DNA from: Rhodococcus sp. AW25M09
GTDB taxonomy: Bacteria > Actinomycetota > Actinomycetes > Mycobacteriales > Mycobacteriaceae
Direction of reading: 5' to 3'
DNA length: 64,000 nucleotides
Assembly: GCF_000333955.1 (NCBI RefSeq)
Contig: NZ_CAPS01000068.1
Span: 1-64,000 of the forward strand
Of this stretch, positions 56,228 to 64,000 are shown one piece after another. The position numbers were made by a program, and so were the translations under genes. Numbering within the stretch: position 1 is the first letter of the stretch; the number at the start of each line of letters is the position of its first letter. The notes beneath the pieces were generated by a model. That model was not told the origin of the DNA and searched no databases. It saw only the letters and a program-made list of their open reading frames with translations.

Positions 56228-56562
56228 TCAGTGCTGCTCCAGCCGTGTCGATCAACGATTTCCAGTCCACCAAGGAGCTATTCACGGCCGGAGTCGCAGG
56301 CGGCTCCTCACTCTCCTCCCATACCGGGAGGAGGAACGGTTCAAAAACTGGCGGAGTGCAGCTTCGATGCGAATAGTTTGCGATCCCGAGGCCATTGGAG
56401 TGCCGAGAGCAAGAGGCGGAAAACGAACGCGCCGTCCAGGACGCACACGTCTCCGAAGAGGCCGCCGGTACCCGATTCAGATTGACGAAACGCGTCAACA
56501 TAGTTGTTGCTCAATGGTCTACGACATGGCGGTTCGTCGATCTTCACCCGGGGAACGTGTGG
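56228..56562. other. Intergenic, nothing recognised
   Basis: 335 bp with short frames only. No hairpin terminator stands out. Confidence 0.4.
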
Positions 56563-56967
56563 TTACCGCAATGACCGGCGCAATCTGATCGCGTTCACCA
56601 CGGACCATGCGATAGCGATCGGGGCCAGTAGCCCCAATCCTGGTGCGCCACCGAATAGGTACCACACGGAGATGAGGAGGACGGCAGCGGTGACGGAGAC
56701 AGCTGTCAGCTTCCGCATTGGAGTTGACGTGCGGTCGGCGGCAAAGCCACGAAATTTCCCGTTCACGAGCAAGAGCCGAACCGCCGAGACACACGCCGCG
56801 AATCCGACAACGGCCAACAGGCTGAGCGGGAGAAGACCGTCGAACGAGACTTCCGGATTTCCCAGATTTCGTACGACGCCCACTGTAAAGGGCACCGAGG
56901 CTGCATACCCGAGGTACATAAACACGATCGGACCGGCGAATCCCGCAGGCTTCGTCGACGTCTTCAT
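56563..56967 (-). CDS. Small four-TM membrane protein
   Basis: 134 aa with four hydrophobic segments (IVFMYLGYAASVPFTVGVV; LLPLSLLAVVGFAACVSAV; LTAVSVTAAVLLISVWYLF; LGLLAPIAIAWSVVNAI). ATG 56967 has TACAGT 6 bp upstream, so a leaderless start fits. The frame is open to 57195, adding 76 soluble residues that look like another protein's remnant. Function unknown. Confidence 0.6.
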   Translation of the reverse strand: MKTSTKPAGFAGPIVFMYLGYAASVPFTVGVVRNLGNPEVSFDGLLPLSLLAVVGFAACVSAVRLLLVNGKFRGFAADRTSTPMRKLTAVSVTAAVLLISVWYLFGGAPGLGLLAPIAIAWSVVNAIRLRRSLR

Positions 56968-57346
56968 AACCAACTGTACCAATTGTCCGTTGTTATCGTC
57001 ATTTCTTGCGATGACACGTTCGGCGGTGTTCGGCAGCCGCCGGTGCGTCGACGTTAGTGGGGCGAAGGCGATGGGCAGGAGCGTGCGGCGTTGAATGACG
57101 CGCAGAGCCTGCGTATCGAGACCGATGTCTTCGCTTCGGGTCATGGCAGCTGACACGTAGGACAGCCAGGCTTCGGGGGAGAGGCCGGTAGCCAACGCAC
57201 CTCACTCGCACGTTGGCCGTCGAGCGGCGGTGGCCAACCGGGCGCGGGCCGAAGTGCGAGGAGCTTGTGTTCGCCGAAAAGTCGTGGGTCAGGGAAACCC
57301 TCTGCCTCGAGCAGTGCACTGGTGTTCCTGGCAGGTTGCGCGGCCA
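56968..57346 (-). pseudogene. Possible frameshifted remnant upstream of the membrane protein
   Basis: Minus-strand frame from ATG 57346 reads RNTSALLEAEGFPDPRLFGE and LALRPAPGWPPPLDGQRASEV, then near 57190 protein-like sequence moves to another frame (GLSPEAWLSYVSAAMTRSED; LRVIQRRTLLPIAFAPLTST). One frameshift would join them into a ~120-residue soluble protein. No family recognised. Confidence 0.35.
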
Positions 57347-57352
57347 TCGAAT

Positions 57353-58132
57353 TCAGATGATGCCGCCGTTGGCGTAGATCACCTGGCCGTTGATCCACTG
57401 GGCCGGTCCGGCGAGGTGGGCGACGGTCTCGGCGATGTCCTCGGGCCGGCCGAGTCGTTCGAGGGGAGTCATGTTCCGCATGGCGTCGATGGCCTGCTGT
57501 GGCTTACCGTCGAGGAACAACGGAGTGGCGGTGGGTCCGGGTGCGACGGCATTGACGGTGATGTGTCGGCCGCGCAGTTCCTTGGCCAGGATCAAGGTCA
57601 GGGCATCGACTGCACTCTTGGTGGCGGCGTAGGCGCCGTAGCCGGGGAGAGCGAGCTTGACGACGGAGCTGGAGAAGTTGATGATCGCGCCGCCGTCGCG
57701 GACTCGTCGAGCTGCTTCCCGGGAGACGACGAATGCGCCGCGGACGTTCGTGCGGTGCATCCGGTCGAAGTCCTCGAACGACAGATCGACCAGAGGAGAA
57801 AGGAGCATCACCCCGGCGGTGTGGACGACGACGTCTACTCCACCGTAGGCCGCATCGAGTTCGTCGAACAACTGTGCCACGGCGGCCTCGTCGGCGACAT
57901 CGCCCGAGACCAGAATTGCCTGGCCACCCGCTGCCGTCACGGCGTCCGCAGTCTCCTGCGCGCGGTCGCGGTTTCCGGCGTAGTGCACTCCCACCGCCAT
58001 GCCCTGCGCTCCGAGGCGGGCACCGATAGCGCCGCCGATTCCACCCGATGCTCCGGTGACAAGCGCAACGCGCGGGCCGGCCGCGGCGGAGTCGGTAGCC
58101 TCTACAGCTGAATGTGTTGTGGTGTCGGTCAT
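57353..58132 (-). CDS. Short-chain dehydrogenase/reductase
   Basis: 259 aa classical SDR. Cofactor motif VTGASGGIGGAIG (about 25-37), structural NVRG, catalytic Ser in INFSSSVV and YAATK (Tyr/Lys), C-terminal ANGGII. FabG-like, substrate unknown. Divergent from a TetR gene with a nested palindrome between. Confidence 0.92.
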   Translation of the reverse strand: MTDTTTHSAVEATDSAAAGPRVALVTGASGGIGGAIGARLGAQGMAVGVHYAGNRDRAQETADAVTAAGGQAILVSGDVADEAAVAQLFDELDAAYGGVDVVVHTAGVMLLSPLVDLSFEDFDRMHRTNVRGAFVVSREAARRVRDGGAIINFSSSVVKLALPGYGAYAATKSAVDALTLILAKELRGRHITVNAVAPGPTATPLFLDGKPQQAIDAMRNMTPLERLGRPEDIAETVAHLAGPAQWINGQVIYANGGII

Positions 58133-58185
58133 CTGGACTTTCCTTCAGTATGTCACCGCGCGCCGCTGCGCTATGTGTACGATAA

Positions 58186-58209
58186 GTTCATTAAACCATG
58201 GTTGTGAAC
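58186..58209. promoter_or_regulatory. Nested palindrome, probable TetR operator
   Basis: AACCATGGTT (58194-58203) is a perfect 10-bp palindrome, flanked by GTTCA (58186-58190) and TGAAC (58205-58209). Lies between the divergent SDR and TetR starts. Confidence 0.65.
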
Positions 58210-58269
58210 GCACTGTCCACATAAAGGTCCAGGCAGTGTCCGACAAACCCAGGATCAGAGGCAGGGGAA

Positions 58270-58854
58270 ATGGGACGAGGCCGCAGACCCACCGAGGAAG
58301 TACGCGCCGAAATTGTCGAGACGGCAGGAAAGCTGTTGTTCGAATCGGGTATGGCCGGTTTCACCATCGAGAAAGTCGCAGCTCTCAGCGGCGCAAGCAA
58401 AGTGACTATCTACAAATTCTGGCCATCGAAGGGTGCCTTGGCGCTGACGGGCTACTTCAGCGCGGTCTCCCAGGCATTGGCATTCCCAGACACCGGAGAC
58501 TTGCAGGAGGACCTGCGCACCCAGTTGCACTCGTTCGTGACGTTGCTGACCAATACACCCGCCGGCACAGTTCTGCGTGAACTCATTGGGGCAGCGCAGA
58601 CAGACCCCGACCTTCTCTCGGCGTTCCTGTCTTCGTATTCGTCGCCGCGCCGCGCCCTTGCGATCGCACGACTCGACGCTGCCCGCTCACGCGGCGAGCT
58701 TCGAGAGAGCCTCAACAGTGAGAGCGTCATCGATCAACTCTGGGGTGCGTGCTATCACCGGCTACTGCTGCCCGATCAGCCGATTACGTCCGCGTTCGCC
58801 GACCACCTGATCGACAACTTGTTTCAGGGCATCGGTAAACCGCAGTCGCGGTGA
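58270..58854 (+). CDS. TetR family regulator
   Basis: 194 aa. HTH: IVETAGKLLFESGMAGFTIE then SGASKVTIYKFWPSKGAL. C-terminal domain of the TetR_C_33/AefR kind by look (LRELIGAAQTDPDLLSAFL). ATG 58270 follows GAGGCAGGGGAA. Divergent partner of the SDR gene. Confidence 0.88.
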   Translation: MGRGRRPTEEVRAEIVETAGKLLFESGMAGFTIEKVAALSGASKVTIYKFWPSKGALALTGYFSAVSQALAFPDTGDLQEDLRTQLHSFVTLLTNTPAGTVLRELIGAAQTDPDLLSAFLSSYSSPRRALAIARLDAARSRGELRESLNSESVIDQLWGACYHRLLLPDQPITSAFADHLIDNLFQGIGKPQSR

Positions 58855-59224
58855 ACTAATCGACATCGGAGAACCTCATTGCCCGCGATGCTCAACGGCG
58901 AGCCGCTGTGAAATAGCACCGTGTCCTACGCGGGCAAGAAGGAGCATATGGGCTCCGGGCGGATGAGGGTCTCGTGGCACTATTTTGCGAAATACTAGAC
59001 GGCCGAATACTGAGCCACGCTACGTCAGCGCCGCAAAGGTCGTCGCCCACTCGAATGTCGTCGGACCTCGCGTCGCGACCAGGCAGCCGGCTATCGGATG
59101 GTGACCTCGAATAGCCAGGGATTGCGCGTGCCACGCCGACACCACTCCGATGACACACCCTGGGGCGCGGTGGAGATCGGTTGTCGACCCATCACGCTTT
59201 CCGGTGCGCGCACCTACGTGTCGT
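58855..59224. other. Intergenic, nothing recognised
   Basis: 370 bp between convergent genes; no gene, only short frames. Confidence 0.4.
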
Positions 59225-60364
59225 CTAGTCGAGCGATGAGTAGGCCGCAGTTACGTACTGCGCCGATCGCTCCGACCCAAGTAGACCCGGGCCCATCTTG
59301 TTCATTACGTACGAGAACGTCATGCGCTTGTCCGTGTCGACGATGATTTGCGAGCCACCCCAACCGCCCCAGAAACAGATTCGTCCTTCGGGGATGTACG
59401 GAACGGTTTCGGGCGTCGGCAAGCCGAATCCCACACCGAACCGGATCGGCACACCGAGGACGAGGTCGATTCCGTAAGACTGCTCGTCGAAGATCTTGTC
59501 GATCGTTTCCTGCGACAGAAGGCGTACGTCACCGAGTTTGCCGCCGCATGCGATCACAGATTGAATGCGTGCAAGGGCCCTTGCATTCGAATGTCCGTTG
59601 GCCGCGCCGATTTCGGCGGCGCGCCATTCATCGGTCCACGAGATGGAGGCGTCGGGTGGGGGTGCTGTGAAAGTCTTGACCATGACGCTGTCCATTCCGA
59701 GTGCCGCAAGGTCGATCGGCAGTGGAGGGGGCGCAATGACATTCGAGACTCGACTGTATTCCGATGTCGGCAGGCCCAGTCGGAAGTCGGCTTCGAGCGG
59801 ACCTGCGATCTCCTCGTCGATGAAGCGCCCGAGCGTGCGTCCGTCGATGCGCCGCAGCACCTCACCGATCAAGTGTCCGTAATTGAGTGCGTGATACCCC
59901 GATGCCGTTCCCGGTTCCCACCACGGTGCCTGCGTCGCCAATCGAGCGGTGGCGTAATCGTCATCGCAGATATCGTTCGAAGTGAACGGGCTTTCCCACC
60001 CTGACACACCTGAGGTGTGCGACAAGAGTTGCCGTACTTGAATGCGTTCCTTGCCTGCTGCTGCGAACTCGGGCCAGTACTGCGCGACCGGCGCGTCCAG
60101 ATCCAGCAATCCGCGGTCGACGAGCATCAGCGCGGCCAGCGCGGTGACGGTCTTGCTGCAGGACCAGACGTTGGTGACAGTGTCACGGGCCCAGGGCTCG
60201 GAATGTTCGGAATCGACCCACCCGCCCCACATGTCGACGACGCATTCGCCGTCGATCGTCAGCGCGATCGCCGCACCGACGTCCTCGCCGGAATCGAGAT
60301 TGAGTTCCAGCGCCTGCTTCAATCCAGAGAATCGCTGATCGCACACGCCTTCGACGTTTGCCAC
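59225..60364 (-). CDS. Serine beta-lactamase-like hydrolase (EstB/class C fold)
   Basis: 379 aa, no signal peptide, so cytoplasmic esterase or amidase of the penicillin-binding-protein-like fold. Nucleophile Ser68-x-x-Lys71 (SCSK), the Tyr motif in [16 protein letters not shown] and a Trp/Gly-rich FWGGWGGSQ replacing the KTG triad. WGGWVD near residue 46 is common in actinobacterial esterase members. 24 bp upstream of the ATG lies an 18-bp perfect palindrome. Confidence 0.9.
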   Translation of the reverse strand: MANVEGVCDQRFSGLKQALELNLDSGEDVGAAIALTIDGECVVDMWGGWVDSEHSEPWARDTVTNVWSCSKTVTALAALMLVDRGLLDLDAPVAQYWPEFAAAGKERIQVRQLLSHTSGVSGWESPFTSNDICDDDYATARLATQAPWWEPGTASGYHALNYGHLIGEVLRRIDGRTLGRFIDEEIAGPLEADFRLGLPTSEYSRVSNVIAPPPLPIDLAALGMDSVMVKTFTAPPPDASISWTDEWRAAEIGAANGHSNARALARIQSVIACGGKLGDVRLLSQETIDKIFDEQSYGIDLVLGVPIRFGVGFGLPTPETVPYIPEGRICFWGGWGGSQIIVDTDKRMTFSYVMNKMGPGLLGSERSAQYVTAAYSSLD

Positions 60365-60387
60365 TGACTACCTCCGAGGAACAATTA

Positions 60388-60405
60388 GAACTTGACGTCA
60401 AGTTC
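60388..60405. promoter_or_regulatory. 18-bp perfect palindrome GAACTTGACGTCAAGTTC
   Basis: Lies 24-41 bp before the beta-lactamase-like gene's ATG, where a promoter would be. Could be a TetR or MerR-type operator; no regulator gene adjoins it. Confidence 0.75.
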
Positions 60406-60620
60406 AGGTTCTGGAAAGTATCGTCCGGCTTGCGGTGTGGTGTCAATCACATTTCAGCCGAGGCTATCCGCCCCGCGGGAAGGCTGGGCCTCTCGCGGAC
60501 CCTGGATAGGGTCTGCGGATGCTCGAACTGCTCGGATCGGCACTGCCGCATTCAGGTCGATATGCATGGTTTACGAACGCAACGTCCGATCCTGAGCGGG
60601 TGCCCTGCGAAGCTGTGCGG

Positions 60621-61094
60621 ATGGCTTTGACAATCAGGCTGACGACGTCGATCGACGCGGACCCCGCAGTGGTCTTCGATCTGGAATCGGATGCGTTCGT
60701 TCACGCCGAGTCTCAGGGAACGTTCGGTGAGAGCGTTCGGGTCGACGCGGGTCGACGTGATCTTCGGTTGGGCGATGAAATCGAAATCCGTTCCAGGCAC
60801 CTCGGTGTGTGGTTCACCTTGACCAGTCGTATCACGGAGTACGAGCCATCGCGATATTTCGTGGATGAGCAGGTCACTGGCCCCTTTGCCTCGATGCGTC
60901 ACGAGCATTTTTTTCTCGCGCGACGCGAACTCACGCACATGGTCGACATCATGTCGGTTGAATTCCGTGGCGGACGACTCGGCGCTGTGATCTTGGACGT
61001 CCCAGGCAGGCTGTATCTACGGCGCGTCCTGTGCGTTCGGAATGCGTACATCAAGAAGCGCGCGGAAGCGGAGCGGAAGGCTCGTGGCCGGTAG
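60621..61094 (+). CDS. SRPBCC-family protein
   Basis: 157 aa START/Bet v1-like. Core: IRLTTSIDADPAVVFDLESD, a gap, YFVDEQVTGPFASMRHEHFF, and the basic end YIKKRAEAERKARG. Binds hydrophobic ligands in relatives; function here unknown. ATG 60621 begins at the beta-strand as in relatives. Confidence 0.82.
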   Translation: MALTIRLTTSIDADPAVVFDLESDAFVHAESQGTFGESVRVDAGRRDLRLGDEIEIRSRHLGVWFTLTSRITEYEPSRYFVDEQVTGPFASMRHEHFFLARRELTHMVDIMSVEFRGGRLGAVILDVPGRLYLRRVLCVRNAYIKKRAEAERKARGR

Positions 61095-61210
61095 ACGTTT
61101 ATGATCTTCTACCAGCACAACGGTTCTCCATCCTGTTTTGCCCGCCCTTCGGCTGTGTCGGTCCGACAGATGCTGAACGGTCTTTTTTGTTGCACACTGG
61201 CACCTCGGAC

Positions 61211-61687
61211 ATAGTTCGCCCGAACGAAGACATCGGCGTCGCAGTCGACAGACGTGACGTACGCATTCGAGGTCGACGGGTCGACCGTGATCAACACGAT
61301 TACCAACAATTCCGGTAGCGAACTGACCTGCGGCACATCGTGGCTCCCGCACCGGACACGGTGTTGCCCCCGGTGTGGAAGGTCGTCGGCAACGGTCGGT
61401 CGCTGTACTCGATCGACGATGCGGGCCGGTTCGGAATCAGTACCCAGCACGTCACCGATATCCCGGCCTGCACCTATGCCGCGCTGGCATCGTGCGGCAC
61501 CGAAGGCGTCGATCCGACAACAGCATGGGTCTCCGATTACCCCGGCCTGTCCGCGGTCCTGGCAGCGCTGACCAACCGAGACCTTTCGCGACGTATCGCG
61601 AAGCCTGGATCCCGTCGACCGTCAACGGCCCTTCGGTCGGAGGACGTCCGCCCAGGGGACTGTCTGGATGACGGTGATCGGCGTTGA
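61211..61687 (+). pseudogene. Frameshifted small secreted protein
   Basis: Reads STDVTYAFEVDGSTVINTIT and NNSGSELTCGTS in one frame, then about 61340 continues PAPDTVLPPVWKVVGNGRSL, GISTQHVTDIPACTYAALAS and VDPTTAWVSDYPGLSAVLAA in another. The combined piece looks like the mature part of an exported actinobacterial protein. The signal peptide region is lost behind a TAG at about 61216 and the tail frays near 61590. Confidence 0.6.
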
Positions 61688-61713
61688 CGTCCGTGGTGCG
61701 GGATACTCCCTCA

Positions 61714-62175
61714 ATGGTGTCCGTCCGACCGAGAACTGCAGCTGACCTTCCTGGGTGTGTCGCGACGCTGTGCGAGGTCCACGAATCCGACGACTATCCG
61801 CATCGTTGGCCCCACGATCCTGCGGGGTGGTTGACGCCCGAGAACACGGCAGCAGCGTGGGTCGCCGAGCATGAGAACCGCATCGTCGGACACGTCGTCA
61901 TCGTCGACCGAGTCGGTGCCCTATGGGTGTCTCGGCTCTTCGTCCGACCGCAACACCGGGGCTCGCTGGTCGGAGATTCGCTGTTGCGGCAGGCGCGAAT
62001 TGGAGGTGCGTCGATGCTCGACGTCATCGAGTACTCGACAAAGGCAATCGAATTGTACGAACGCACCGGCTGGACGCTGGTCGACAGGCGTCCGGCAGAG
62101 TGGACCATGTCGGACGGCCGTAGGCCAGTCGAGCGAATCTACTGCGCGGATCCGCGCTCGAACAGGCTCGCGTAA
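61714..62175 (+). CDS. GNAT family N-acetyltransferase
   Basis: 153 aa. VSVRPRTAADLPGCVATL start, HVVIVDRVGALWVSRLFVRP and the acetyl-CoA loop QHRGSLVGDSLL, then ELYERTGWTLVDRRPAEW, are GNAT-typical. Substrate unknown. ATG 61714 fits the family start; TTG 61684 is in frame. Confidence 0.85.
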   Translation: MVSVRPRTAADLPGCVATLCEVHESDDYPHRWPHDPAGWLTPENTAAAWVAEHENRIVGHVVIVDRVGALWVSRLFVRPQHRGSLVGDSLLRQARIGGASMLDVIEYSTKAIELYERTGWTLVDRRPAEWTMSDGRRPVERIYCADPRSNRLA

Positions 62176-62288
62176 GCCGTTCGAACACGCCGGTGATCGG
62201 CTTTTCGATGCCGCGGATCTGTCGAACGTGCAGACTCTCGGAGAACCGGAAATTCAGGTCCGGACAGAATCGAAGGGAGATCGAAGCT

Positions 62289-62549
62289 GTGCGCGGTATG
62301 AAGGTTCTACTCAGTGTTTTCGGCTTCGGCGTCGGACTTGTTGCCACCCTGGTGATCGCACTGTTCTCCAGCGCGCCGTCGAGATCGACGTATGCGCTTG
62401 TCGATGGTGGCAGCTCGAACCCGCTGAACTTCATGGAGACGCCGAGCTACTTCATCATCGGAATTCCACTGATCTGCGCGCTGCTGGGATGGATCACCGC
62501 ATATGTCCTTATCAAGCGAGGTTGGGAACTCTCGCACACTGTGAAGTGA
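62289..62549 (+). CDS. Two-TM small membrane protein
   Basis: 86 aa, hydrophobic segments VLLSVFGFGVGLVATLVIAL and FIIGIPLICALLGWITAYVL separated by a polar loop. GTG 62289 has GAAGGGAGA about 9 bases upstream; ATG 62298 is three codons in. Function unknown. Confidence 0.65.
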   Translation: MRGMKVLLSVFGFGVGLVATLVIALFSSAPSRSTYALVDGGSSNPLNFMETPSYFIIGIPLICALLGWITAYVLIKRGWELSHTVK

Positions 62550-62636
62550 AAGTCGAGTGCGGCGACACCCGAGCTGCGACCGAATTGGATGCCCGACAAC
62601 GGATCCCACCTCACGTCCGATCACGAGGGCACCGGC

Positions 62637-63215
62637 TCACCCACCCGAAGGCGTCGTCACGATATCGATCATTTCGTCGAGCGTGAGTGCTCCATGAGAG
62701 GACGCATCGATTCGACTGCCGTCCGGCACGTAGGCCTCAACGCGTCTATTCGTCTCGCCGTCCGAAATATCGACGACAATTCCGTCGGCCAGGGTGCGCC
62801 GCTCGTCGACGTTGCTCATCGAGAGGACTGCGCTGGCACTGGTATCTCCGCCGCCGATGCCTCCATCCGGGGAAGTACTGATCGGTCCGAACAGCAAGCT
62901 CGGCCCGATCGACTCGGCCTTTACCGTGGCACCTCTGGGCAGCGCTCCGGCCAATGCATCGGACATTGCGGCGGCCTTTGTTTCCGAGAACCAGGGGTAA
63001 TCCGGACTGTCGTAGGTCTCGTTCACGACAAAGGCGAAGTTGATTCGCTGCAAGTCCTCGGGCTGCGCAACCTCGTCGCACCCGGGGATTGTGATCGCAT
63101 CGGATTGCGGAGTGTGCAGCAGACCCGCTGCAACGACGCCGACCGCCACGATCGCAACAATCACAGCCGCCGTCGACCAGGACGATTTCGAGGATCGCGG
63201 ATGCGGCGTATTCAT
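62637..63215 (-). CDS. Exported or membrane-anchored hypothetical protein
   Basis: 192 aa. One N-terminal membrane segment (AAVIVAIVAVGVVAAGLL, about 13-30), then an extracellular domain with PGCDEVAQPEDLQRINFAFV and ISDGETNRRVEAYVPDGSRI. ATG overlaps the upstream stop as ATGA (63212-63215), so co-translated with the partner gene. Neither is recognised. Confidence 0.75.
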   Translation of the reverse strand: MNTPHPRSSKSSWSTAAVIVAIVAVGVVAAGLLHTPQSDAITIPGCDEVAQPEDLQRINFAFVVNETYDSPDYPWFSETKAAAMSDALAGALPRGATVKAESIGPSLLFGPISTSPDGGIGGGDTSASAVLSMSNVDERRTLADGIVVDISDGETNRRVEAYVPDGSRIDASSHGALTLDEMIDIVTTPSGG

Positions 63216-64000
63216 GGGTCGAGTGCTGCGACCCAACGATCGTCGTCCCGCCGCCACAGAACGGGCTCGTCTTCGGCATCGACGCAATCGATGTTCAACC
63301 ACCACGTCGCGTCCGGATTCCAGCCGGCCAGTACCGTCGCACCGTCGTTGTCGGTCAACGGTATTGCGATACCGGGTGTAGTCAGATAACCCAACATGGT
63401 GAGGTGCACGGCGTCGAAGTCGTCGGACACCGCGGTCCAGTCAGGAATGAACCAGTCACGATATTCGCCCGTTGTCTCGAACCAATCCGAACGTTTGGAC
63501 TCCGGAACCGCCAACGGGTACGCGTCGACCAAGTGAGCCCAGTCGGCGGGGCTCCTGATCTCGTACACACGAGGGTTGCCGCGGACGGTCACCGGCCACA
63601 CGCGTGCTCTGCCGCCTCCGGACGAATCTTCCTCCAGCAGCAACTCCAGCGCCCCCAATCGCTCACGTGCGCGGCTGGTTTCCAGCGCTGTGCTCGGCGA
63701 TGGAATCGACCACCACTCTCCGCCTATGCGGTTATCCGGGCGCTCGATTCGCCGGATGCGATAGCGCTCCTCAGCTTCGAGAATGTGCTCACGCCACAGG
63801 TCGAGCCCTGCACTCCTGCTTCTGTACGGCAGTGTCGATTCTGGGAACTCGTCGGTCTTGCATGGATGCGCCACCATGCGCTGGCAACTCGTGTCGACCC
63901 CGTCGGACCACCACTGAGTAGTCGCTGACGCCCACATAGCAGACGCTATAGGGTGCAGCGCCGCAACAGCTTCCGGTGTGGCGAACCAGATGTCTTCCTC
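63212..64000 (-). CDS. Hypothetical protein, 5' end beyond the window
   Basis: 262 residues visible, Trp-rich (WWSIPSPST; WFIPDWTAVSDDFDAVHL; WWLNIDCVDAEDEPVLW). The frame runs without stop to 64000 and keeps protein-like sequence upstream of ATG 63937 (EEDIWFATPEAVAALHPIAS), so the true start lies outside. Looks like an actinobacterial protein family of unknown function, possibly tied to the exported partner by ATGA overlap. Confidence 0.78.
   Translation of the reverse strand, partial: EEDIWFATPEAVAALHPIASAMWASATTQWWSDGVDTSCQRMVAHPCKTDEFPESTLPYRSRSAGLDLWREHILEAEERYRIRRIERPDNRIGGEWWSIPSPSTALETSRARERLGALELLLEEDSSGGGRARVWPVTVRGNPRVYEIRSPADWAHLVDAYPLAVPESKRSDWFETTGEYRDWFIPDWTAVSDDFDAVHLTMLGYLTTPGIAIPLTDNDGATVLAGWNPDATWWLNIDCVDAEDEPVLWRRDDDRWVAALDP

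Overview
The window is high-GC actinobacterial DNA. It suggests a mycolic-acid-containing genus, most likely Rhodococcus or a close relative. Reasons: a single-chain FAS-I paired with acpS, the mismatch endonuclease NucS, the GlgE alpha-glucan pathway, a mycothiol-dependent enzyme, many GTG/TTG and apparently leaderless starts, and gene order recalled from Mycobacterium tuberculosis (Mtb). Positions 1969-25844 follow Mtb Rv1321-Rv1343c, and 31336-45720 follow Rv2524c-Rv2520c. No search was run; family names rest on motif and synteny recognition.

Layout. 1-336: ~135-bp tandem repeats. 337-8777: class III cyclase, nucS, a zinc-ribbon-like protein, a DivIVA-like coiled-coil protein, methylmalonyl-CoA epimerase, thiolase fadA4, a DUF3817 protein, a thioredoxin-TPR protein and a zinc metallopeptidase lipoprotein. 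8778-15739: glycogen/alpha-glucan block, glgE-glgB (translationally coupled, followed by the peptidase) divergent from glgP. 15749-25844: dinG, pncB, clpS, DUF2017, P1 peptidase, rhomboid, Rv1339-like cAMP phosphodiesterase, rph-rdgB, a secreted lipase and two small membrane proteins. Compared with Mtb, mec-cysO-cysM and murI are missing from this block. 25933-30899: a regulator-rich stretch with a mycothiol-dependent isomerase, tRNA-Leu, TetR/SnoaL divergent pair, a heavily broken MDR dehydrogenase pseudogene, another TetR and a HhH-GPD-like protein. 31336-45720: fas-acpS, TetR, a membrane protein with a sugar-kinase/Hsp70-like N-terminus, M20 dipeptidase, bcp peroxiredoxin and DUF3618, ending at tRNA-Lys.

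45887-54684 is an accessory region directly 3' of tRNA-Lys, with lower GC, unfamiliar genes and decayed fragments. It carries a one-TM protein, a 580-aa helical protein preceded by a (GGCA)10 tetranucleotide tract, an ATGA-coupled nucleotidyltransferase/PPP-phosphatase pair, and a DUF4062-TPR protein. This has the look of a small anti-phage or stress island without a visible integrase. 54685-64000 holds small catabolic or detoxification units, each with a TetR regulator and clear palindromic operators (NmrA-type and SDR oxidoreductases), plus a serine beta-lactamase-like hydrolase behind an 18-bp perfect palindrome, SRPBCC and GNAT proteins, a broken secreted protein, and an unknown gene pair running off the right edge.
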